From contig SZWC01004846.1 in the NCBI GenBank assembly GCA_023375785.1, forward strand, positions 1,729 through 65,728: DNA of 64,000 nt, given 5' to 3'. A model generated the notes under the pieces. The model saw only the letters and a list, made by a program, of their open reading frames with translations. It had not been told where the DNA came from and searched no databases. Positions 57,776 through 64,000 of this stretch are shown here, one piece after another (positions within the stretch are counted from its first letter, which is position 1; every line of letters begins with the position of its first letter). The position numbers and the translations under genes were made by a program. The stretch is from Penium margaritaceum (taxonomy: Eukaryota > Streptophyta > Zygnematophyceae > Desmidiales > Peniaceae).

Positions 57776-58600
57776 GCCGTCGGGCGACATGGGTGAGGAT
57801 GCGTTGGACACGAGGGGCAGGTCCTCGGCGAAGCGAGCTGACAGGGTCTGCACATAGGCAGCCTGGTGGACGTGTAGGATGCCCTGAGAGGGATCACGCT
57901 CGAGCTCCATGCCCAGGAAGACTTGGGCAGACCCGAGATCCTTCATCTGGTAGGCGGCGTGCAACAAGTCCTTGACACGCTGGATGGTGGCCGTGTCTGG
58001 TGACGCAATGAGGAGATCGTCAACGTATACCAGAACTGCAGCGAAGGTCTGACCTCGTGGGCTGAGAAAGAGTGCGGGGTCAGCAGTGCTGCGCTGGAGG
58101 CCGCCACGGAGAAGTGTGCTGCTGATCTCCTGGTTCCAGCACCGAGGCAACTGCTTCAGACCATAGAGGGCCTTCCGCAGCCGCCAGACTCTCCCAGTAC
58201 CGTCGTCGAAGCCTGGGGACTGCACCATGTAGAGCTCCTCACCCTCCAGTGAGCCATGGAGGAACGCGTTGCTCACGTCCATCTGATGCAGCTCCCACCC
58301 ATGCTGGGCAACCAGGCTGAAGAGCGCCCGGCTAGTGGAGAACCGACTGACAGGGGCGAAGATCTGGTCATAATCAACTCCAGGGACCTGAGCAAACCCC
58401 TTTGCTGTGAGGCGGACCTTGTACTTGTCCAAGGATCCGTCAGGCTTCCACTTGCGCCGAAGGACCCACTTGGCGCCAATGGCCTTCCGACCTGGAGGGA
58501 GGTCAACGAGGTCGTACACGTGGTGCTGCCGGATAGCAGCAAGCTCCTCGACGCAAGCGGCATCCCAATGTGCGGCCTCAGAAGAGGCTCGAGCCTCGCG
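57776..58600 (-). pseudogene. copia reverse transcriptase, intact motifs
   Basis: AIGAKWVLRRKWKPDGSLDK, KARLVAKGFAQ-like YKVRLTAKGFAQVPGVDYDQ, FAPVSRFSTSRALFSL, HQMDVSNAFLHGSLEGEELY, RKALYGLKQLPRCW and AAVLVYVDDLLIAS (YVDD at about 58019-58030) follow in family order. FLGMELERDP and GILHVHQAAYVQTL close the domain. The frame ends at a TAG at 57773, in the usual RT-RNase H link. It lies in the same frame as integrase upstream, as expected of one polyprotein. Confidence 0.92.
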
Positions 58601-58984
58601 TAGGGTGGCTGGGTCCTCCGGGCGTGCTGTGGACTGGACGGAGAGGGCGTGTGCATCACGAGCTCTTGGTGGGATGCGGGCGAGTGCAGCCATGACAGCA
58701 TGCCGATGCTCGTGATGAAGTATGGCATAGCCCAGTGCAGAGCCCGGGTGAAGGTCGGAGATGATGGCCGAGGTGGTCAGGCCGAGAGCCTTCGTGCCAG
58801 GGTCCCCACTCACGACCGAGGGAGTGGAGGAGACACGTGGAGCCACAGGGGGTCGAGGCGCCACAGGACGCGGTGCGACGGTCTGCACTGTCGGCCGAGG
58901 TCGGAGGCTGCCGCCTCGGCCACGTGTGTAGCGCGACCGGGCAGGAGATGTCAGTGAGTCCGACGGGCCAACGGAGGCGGACGG

Positions 58985-59455
58985 GACGCCTGGCGCGGAG
59001 AAGCCAGCGGACGCGACTTGGGCTGCTGGCCCGGAGGGGCCAGCGGACGCGACTGGGGCTGCTGGCCCGGAGGGGTCAGCGGACGCGACCGGCCCTCCTG
59101 GCTCGGAGGGGCCAGCGGACATGACTGGGGCTGCTGGCCCGGAGGGGCCAGCGGATGCGACTGGGGCTACTGGCCCGGAGGGGCCAGCGGACGCGACTGG
59201 GGCTGCTGGCCCGGAGGGGTCAGCGGACACGACCGGCGCTGCTGGCTCGGAGGGGCCAACGGACGCGACTGGGGCTGCTGGCACGGAGGGGTCAGCGGAC
59301 GCGACCGGCGCTGCTGGCTCGGAGGGGCCAGCGGAAGCGACTGGGGCTGCTGGCCCGGAGGGGCCAGCAGACGCGACCGGCGCTGCTGGGCCGGAGGGGC
59401 CAGCGGACGCGACCGGCGCTGCTGGCCCGGAGGGGCCAGCGGACGTGACTAGGAC
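58985..59455 (-). repeat. 36-bp minisatellite encoding a 12-residue Pro/Ala/Gly/Ser repeat
   Basis: About 13 in-frame units of the form VASAGPSGPAAP lie in the Gag-Pol between integrase and reverse transcriptase. Units vary at the positions G/E/V/A and A/V. The DNA unit resembles GAGGGGCCAGCGGACGCGAC. The frame stays open through all units. Confidence 0.92.
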
Positions 59456-59459
59456 TGCT

Positions 59460-60475
59460 GGCTCAGAGGATGCGACAGGGGCTACCGGCTCAGAGGGACG
59501 GAGTGCTGTGTCACCCGGAAGCGACAGGACGGAGGACGGACTCACCACTCCCCCTCGCAACGGGAGGGACACGGACGAGCCGGAGCGGATGAGGTCGCGG
59601 GGAAACAGTTCCTCGAAGAAGAGGGCATCGCGGGACTCGACGATGCAGTGCCGGGATGGGTCCGAGAACCGCCGGGCCTTAGACTGACGAGACACACCGA
59701 GGAAGGTGCAGGGGCGGCCACGCGGGGCGAGCTTGCCGCCCTGCTGTGGGGCGGGCAGCCATACAATGGCGACGCAGCCCCAGACGCGAGTCGGGCGGAG
59801 GTCCGCGCACCAACCGCACCAGTGCTGGTAGGGTGTGGACTGGCGGGGAAGAGGACCGTGGGGAATCCGGTTCCATACCCAGGTCATGTAGGCCATGGCT
59901 TCAAAATAGAAGCCATCGGACAGACCGGACTCAAAGCACATGGTGCGGACGGCGTCGGCCATGGTGTGGTTCCAGCGCTCGGAGACGCCGTTCTGGGGGG
60001 GTGTGTAGGGCGCATACGTCTCATGGTGGATGCCACGGGAGGCGAGAAAGGCCGTGGCCTCACCCATGTACTCGCCGCTGTGATCAGAGCGAAAGCGGCG
60101 AAGAGGGCGGCCTGACTCGCGTTCTGCAAGGACGAGCCAGTCTTGAACGGCCCGAGCGACATCTCTCTTCTGCCGGAGGCAGAAGACCCAGCGGTAGCGG
60201 GAATAGTCGTCCGTGAGGGTGAGGACATAGCGGTTGTGTTCCCCGACGGACGCGGTGGGGAGAGGGCCCATGACGTCCGAGTGGACCAGGTCGAGAGGGG
60301 CGCATGCACGGGAGGAAGACAAGGGGTACGTGGAGCGATGCATCTTCCCCTGATCGCAATCAATGCACTCAGTGGGGCATGGGAGAGGGAAAGTCTCCGG
60401 GTCAAGGCCCTTGGCCGGCTGGGTGCGGAGCATGCTGTATATGGCGGCAAAATGGACGTGACAAAGGCGGCGGTG
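59460..60475 (-). pseudogene. copia integrase, intact D-D-E
   Basis: HHCC region HRRLCHVHFAA ... CIDCDQGKMH (about 60490-60340), first Asp in LDLVHSDVMGPLP (about 60280), TLTDDYSRYRWVF, second Asp in RFRSDHSGEYMGEA (about 60090-60060), and Glu in PQNGVSERWNHTMADAV (about 59980). The C-terminal part has RVWGCVAIVWLP and CTFLGVSRQSKARR. It is open from 60697 down to 57773 without a stop. I call it a pseudogene because the polyprotein as a whole is interrupted. Confidence 0.92.
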
Positions 60476-61080
60476 CAAGAGGCAGGTGTGCTGAGGAGAA
60501 AGCGTATTGGTCACGAAAACATGGCCTGTGGCGGCCGACGAGGCAGAGACGGGAGAGGAAGAGAAGAGGCGAGGGACATGCCACAGGTTGCCACGGGCGG
60601 TTGCATGCAGGATGACAAGACCAGACGGACGCAACGACACAGTGGCAATACCACGCGAGTGCACAACGTCCATGCTCATGCGGTCAAGGGCAGTCACGGA
60701 AAGGAGGCTGAGCTCGAGACCAGGGACGAAGAGAACATCAGTCAGAAAGACGTCACCGGCAGGACCACGGAAACNGGTGCAAGAGGCAGGTGTGCTGAGG
60801 AGAAAGCGTATTGGTCACGAAAACATGGCCTGTGGCGGCCGACGAGGCAGAGACGGGAGAGGAAGAGAAGAGGCGAGGGACATGCCACAGGTTGCCACGG
60901 GCGGTTGCATGCAGGATGACAAGACCAGACGGACGCAACGACACAGTGGCAATACCACGCGAGTGCACAACGTCCATGCTCATGCGGTCAAGGGCAGTCA
61001 CGGAAAGGAGGCTGAGCTCGAGACCAGGGACGAAGAGAACATCAGTCAAAAAGACGTCATCGGCAGGACCACAGAAATGA
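60472..61080 (-). repeat. direct duplication around a single N (assembly junction) in copia pol
   Basis: 60472-60774 and 60776-61078 are almost identical (GTCAGAAAGACGTCACCGGC versus GTCAAAAAGACGTCATCGGC near the ends), with N at 60775. The offset of 304 changes the frame; collapsing restores it. Confidence 0.92.
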
Positions 61081-61235
61081 ACCACACCAACACCACGGAC
61101 CGGTAACACCTGCCCGGAGCCCGTTCGGACACCGGAGACATCGCCGACAGGGCCAAGCAGATTGAAGGCCTCGCGAGAGGCCGTCATGTGATGCGTGGCC
61201 CCGGAGTCGATGATCCAGGTCTCAGCAGGGTCCTA
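61080..61235 (-). pseudogene. copia protease region with amber codon at its start
   Basis: After the TAG at 61233 the frame reads DPAETWIIDSGATHHMTASR, the copia retropepsin active site with an intact DSGAT, then VLPVRGVGVVHF and FLTDVLFVPGLELSLLSV (continuing through the duplicated segment). The TAG falls between gag and protease. Confidence 0.88.
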
Positions 61236-62674
61236 GACAGGGGTCGCCAGATCGCTGACGGTCAGATGACAGCAAGCAAGGGACGCGGTGGAAGGGGGCG
61301 CGAAACGAGACTGCCAATTGTCAAGCCACGCAATGTCGTCAAGGAGTGGGGTGGAGGAGACCACAGGAGACGAAGAGACAGATGAAGAGACGGGACAGGA
61401 CCGCAGCTCAAACTCAGTCATGCAGGGCTGTGCAGGAGGGCAAGAAGTGGCGCAACTCGCACTTCCGTGGGGAGGAGGGTGAGGCAGGCCAAGCTGGAGC
61501 GCGATGTACTGCTCCAGCTGACGCTCACGGGAGGATGGCCCGGGAGTGTAGGCCGAGTACGGAGTCACAGCGCCGGAGCCCGGGTAGTAAGAGGACTGGG
61601 CCGGTGAAGGAAGCGGAAGCGCCGATGGCTGGGAGTAGTACTGCTGCTGCGGGGGCGTCTGCAGGACAGGCGAAACTGTCGGAGCGGCCGAGCTGCTGGA
61701 CGAGGTCGGAGTGTCAGCAATAGCGACTGCGGCAGAGGCGAGATGGTGCTCTCGCTGACATCGGAGGGTGGCGATGACGCGGTCCTCGTCCGTCGGCAGA
61801 GGGCATGTGTACCACCCGTGTCCAGGCCGACCGCAGTTGTGGCAGACCGCGCCACCACCGCTGGATCCGGTCAACGACTGCTGCTGCTGCTGTTGCGAGG
61901 GACCCTTGCCTTTTTTGTTCTTGTGCTTCTTCTTCGTTTTTGGCCATGATGAGGTAGCTGCGGCGGGGGAGGCGACGGCCACGGAGGCAACGGTAGGTGA
62001 AGCGACAAGGAGGGCGGCACCGGCAGGGGAGGCGACGGCAGGGGATGCAAGCACCTCCAAGCGATGGAGTTGGGACTCCTGTCGAGCTTCCTCAACACGG
62101 AGGAAGAGCTCGTACGCCCAGGGCATGAGGGTTCCGTGGGCCGCCATGGTGGAGAGGACGTCCTGGGGGTAGTGCACGAAGACGTCCGCGTATGCGCTGG
62201 TGGCGCCGCGCTTGATGGTGAGAAGCGCAGACAGAGGGGGCGGAGCGGATGTGCCGAGACGTCGAAGGATGTCCTCTGCCCGCTGCCAGTAGGCAGTGAC
62301 CGTCTCGGTCTCCCCCATGTGTAGGGAGTTGAACTCTCGGAGTAGGCGACTGATCTCAGCGTCGCTGGACAGGCGATGGAGCCTGGTGAGGACATGCTAG
62401 GCGGCGGCAGGGTCTGGAGGGACGTCAGTGGTGAAGTCGCTAAGGAAAGGCTCGAGGGCCAGGCTGGACGCCGGAGGAGCGACTGGGACTAAGGCACGAA
62501 CGGCGCGACCAACGTCATACAGCTGGTCGGCCTGGGTGGAGTCATAAGGGAGGGTGTAGTACATCCAGAGACCCTCACCTTGGGCCCAGATCCGGAAGCT
62601 GAGTTCCCAGCTTCAAAACTGTTCGCCGGCCTGAAGCGGCGGCGGCGGCGTCTCAAAGTCCTTCTGCCTGCGGC

Positions 62675-63180
62675 CGGCACCCAGAGTGGGGCCAAGGACG
62701 GAGGTCACAGTCTGCCGCTGGCGCTGAGTCTGCTGCTGTGCCAGGTAATATGTGGCAGCTGACACAGCCGGGCTGGCGTGTCCTGGAGGGACAAATGACG
62801 GCAGCACACTGGTGGCAGGCTGGGAGGCTGGTGGCTGTAGCGCGGCAAGCTGCTGCGTCAAGGCGGCGAGCTGGTGCTGAAGAGCCACGATGGGATCAGG
62901 GTCGTCGCCGACGACACCAGTGGGCTNCGGCACCCAGAGTGGGGCCAAGGACGGAGGTCACTGTCTGCCGCTGGCGCTGAGTCTGCTGCTGTGCCAGGTA
63001 ATATGTGGCAGCTGACACAGCCGGGCTGGCGTGTCCTGGAGGGACAAATGACGGCAGCACACTGGTGGCAGGCTGGGAGGCTGGTGGCTGTAGCGCGGCA
63101 AGCTGCTGCGTCAAGGCGGCGAGCTGGTGCTGAAGAGCCACGATGGGATCAGGGTCGTCGCCGACGACACCAGTGGGCTA
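62675..63180 (-). repeat. direct duplication around a single N (assembly junction) in copia gag
   Basis: 62675-62926 and 62928-63179 are near-identical (GGTCACAGTCTGCC versus GGTCACTGTCTGCC), with N at 62927. Offset 253, which shifts the frame. Confidence 0.92.
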
Positions 63181-63429
63181 CTGGGGCTCCAGCAGCTGCT
63201 GCTGCTGCTACTGCTGCTACTGCCGATGCTGCTGCTATTGTTGCTGCAGTGGTAGCCGTTGCTGTTGCTGTTGCTGTTGTTGTTGCTGCTGCTGCTGCTA
63301 CTGCCGCTGCTGTTGCTGCTGCTGCTGGTGTAGCGGCTGCTGCTGCGGTGACTGGTGCGGCTGCTGCAGCTGCTGCCGTTGCTCTGGCTGCCGCTGCTGC
63401 TACTGCTGCTGCTGTTGCTGTTGCTGCTA

Positions 63430-63462
<33 letters not shown>

Positions 63463-63465
63463 GTG
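63178..63465 (-). repeat. degenerate CAG tract in copia gag
   Basis: On the minus strand a CAG/CAA/CGG run of about 95 codons encoding mainly Gln. Seven codons are TAG. Confidence 0.93.
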
Positions 63466-63620
63466 CAGCTCTTGCTGCTGCAGGCACCGCAAGAAAGGGG
63501 AGGTAGGGGTCGCCCCCGCAGAGGAGGACCCCTCCGCCTCGTGAGAGTCAGCCATGGTGTGTCCAAAGCCTTGTTTTTTTGTGTCCTTTGTTGTTGGGTG
63601 TGTGCTGCTGATATCAAGAG

Positions 63621-63744
63621 TGACGTCTGCCAAGGATGGCAGACGTCACCAGAGTCCCCTCGTGTCCTCCTGGTTTTCCACCTTTTTTTTGTGTATAAGG
63701 TTGATGACCTCAGTAGTGACGTTAGCGGACAGGCGCTGACGTCA
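63621..63744. promoter_or_regulatory. TGACGTC sites in the copia leader
   Basis: TGACGTCTGCCA-AGGA-TGGCAGACGTCA (63621-63648) is a perfect 12+4+12 inverted repeat with a TGACGT half at each end. TGACGTTA is at 63717-63724 and TGACGTCA at 63737-63744. Same position relative to gag as the cluster at 13540-13600. Confidence 0.7.
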
Positions 63745-63848
63745 GCAGTGGTTGCTGCAGCCGCTGCTGTTGATGCTGCTGCTGCTGCTGCCGCTGTTGT
63801 TGCTGGCGCTGTTGCTGCCGCTGCTGCAGCTGCTGCAACTACTGCTGC

Positions 63849-63879
<31 letters not shown>

Positions 63880-64000
63880 ACTGCTGTGTTGCTGCTGCTG
63901 CTGCTGTAGGTGCTGCTGCTGTTGCTGCTGCTGCTGTTGTGGCTGCTGCAGCTACTGCTGCTGCCGTAGCTGCTGCTGTAGCTGCTGCTGCTACTGCTGC
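63745..64000 (-). repeat. CTG/CAG-like triplet tract in the copia leader, to the window end
   Basis: Imperfect CTG, TTG, CTA and CCG triplets, continuing beyond the window. It corresponds to 13640-14175 in the partial copia, so a PBS and 5' LTR are expected further right. Confidence 0.85.

Larger units (their letters stand above)
61233..63555 (-). pseudogene. copia gag with poly-Gln tract and ten in-frame stops
   Basis: Starts at ATG 63555 (MADSHEAEGSSSAGATPTSP). A poly-Gln region follows with TAG at 63427, 63400, 63298, 63235, 63217, 63208 and 63178, then DDPDPIVALQHQLAALTQQL, DFETPPPPLQAGEQF, TGA at 62613, SWELSFRIWAQGEGLWMYYT, TAG at 62397, HVLTRLHRLSSDAEISRLL, TVTAYWQRAEDILRRLGTS and a CCHC zinc knuckle CHNCGRPGHGWYTC (about 61846-61803). 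It ends at TAG 61233. An assembly duplication (N at 62927) splits the frame; after collapse no frameshift remains. A longer N-terminus from ATG 63633 is possible. Confidence 0.85.
56135..64000 (-). mobile_element. Ty1/copia retrotransposon, nearly full length, right end outside the window
   Basis: Minus-strand order: triplet leader (64000-63745), TGACGTCA region, gag (63555-61236), protease, integrase, RT and RNase H (to 57059), polypurine tract, 3' LTR 56957-56135. After removal of two assembly duplications (offsets 304 and 253) the whole Gag-Pol from ATG 63555 to the stop at 57059 is one frame of about 1,980 codons. It is interrupted only by 11 TAG and one TGA. Catalytic motifs are intact: DSGA protease, D-D-E integrase, YVDD reverse transcriptase. 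The 5' LTR and PBS are beyond 64000. Confidence 0.9.

Noticed and set aside
58985-59455. CRISPR-like or tandem satellite array (36-bp periodicity)
   Set aside because: No unique spacers; the units are contiguous, in frame and encode a 12-residue repeat in copia Pol.
61233-63555. Genome-wide reassignment of UAG to Gln (known in some ulvophyte algae)
   Set aside because: The U-box gene uses CAG/CAA throughout and has no in-frame UAG over about 2,900 codons; one amber (57425) replaces a conserved Trp, which reassignment to Gln would not explain. Kept only as an alternative to test.
1-64000. tRNA, rRNA, riboswitch or bacterial operon features
   Set aside because: None seen on reading both strands; the TGGTATYAGAGC-type matches are retroelement primer sites, not tRNA genes.

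Overview
The window looks like nuclear DNA of a streptophyte (plant-lineage) eukaryote, most plausibly a charophyte green alga such as Chara. That is an inference from three things: one long U-box/ARM-repeat E3 ligase gene of plant type, several plant-type Ty1/copia and Ty3/gypsy LTR retrotransposons primed by an initiator-Met-tRNA-like site (TGGTATYAGAGC class), and large AT-rich repeat-filled intergenic space. There are no operons, no bacterial genes, no CRISPR array, and no rRNA or tRNA gene that I can recognise.

Layout. 1-1316: (ACATAT)n microsatellite and small diverged minisatellites. 1317-7321: a complete but decayed Ty3/gypsy element (+). 7449-12384: a related gypsy element (-), tail-to-tail with the first, whose gag is truncated at a 23-bp perfect inverted repeat. 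12408-14865: the 5' part of a Ty1/copia element (-): gag, a leader with TGACGTCA sites and CTG/CAG-like triplets, PBS and 5' LTR. 14866-26560: AT-rich intergenic DNA with a roughly 235-bp satellite (about ten units, 19600-21930). 26561-35990: an old, AT-rich copia element (+). 35991-43900: AT-rich DNA with no supported gene. 45121-54747: the only clear host gene, a very long U-box/ARM (PUB-type) protein full of Gln, Ala, Ser and Gly tracts, interrupted by assembly problems. 54847-56134: an LTR of the same family as 14237-14865, in the opposite orientation and itself carrying an insertion. 56135-64000: a copia element (-) running off the right end of the window.

Points to note. (1) Three single-N positions (50679, 60775, 62927) each sit between near-identical direct copies of about 560, 304 and 253 bp; these look like unmerged contig ends. 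A fourth duplication of 206 bp at 52265 has no N. Collapsing them restores one reading frame for the ligase gene and one for the copia Gag-Pol. (2) After collapse, the two GC-rich copia copies carry no frameshift that I can find, yet contain 18 in-frame stops: 16 TAG, 2 TGA and no TAA. Seven TAGs replace glutamines in a poly-Gln tract. This fits C-to-T decay at CAG/CTG (CHG) and CG sites in silenced elements; the host poly-Gln tracts are clean. (3) Both copia copies share an odd leader: TGACGTCA palindromes next to the gag start, then hundreds of bases of CTG-like triplets. (4) The gypsy/copia junction is a near-perfect hairpin.

All retroelement coding regions here are defective; I see no gene set acting as a pathway.
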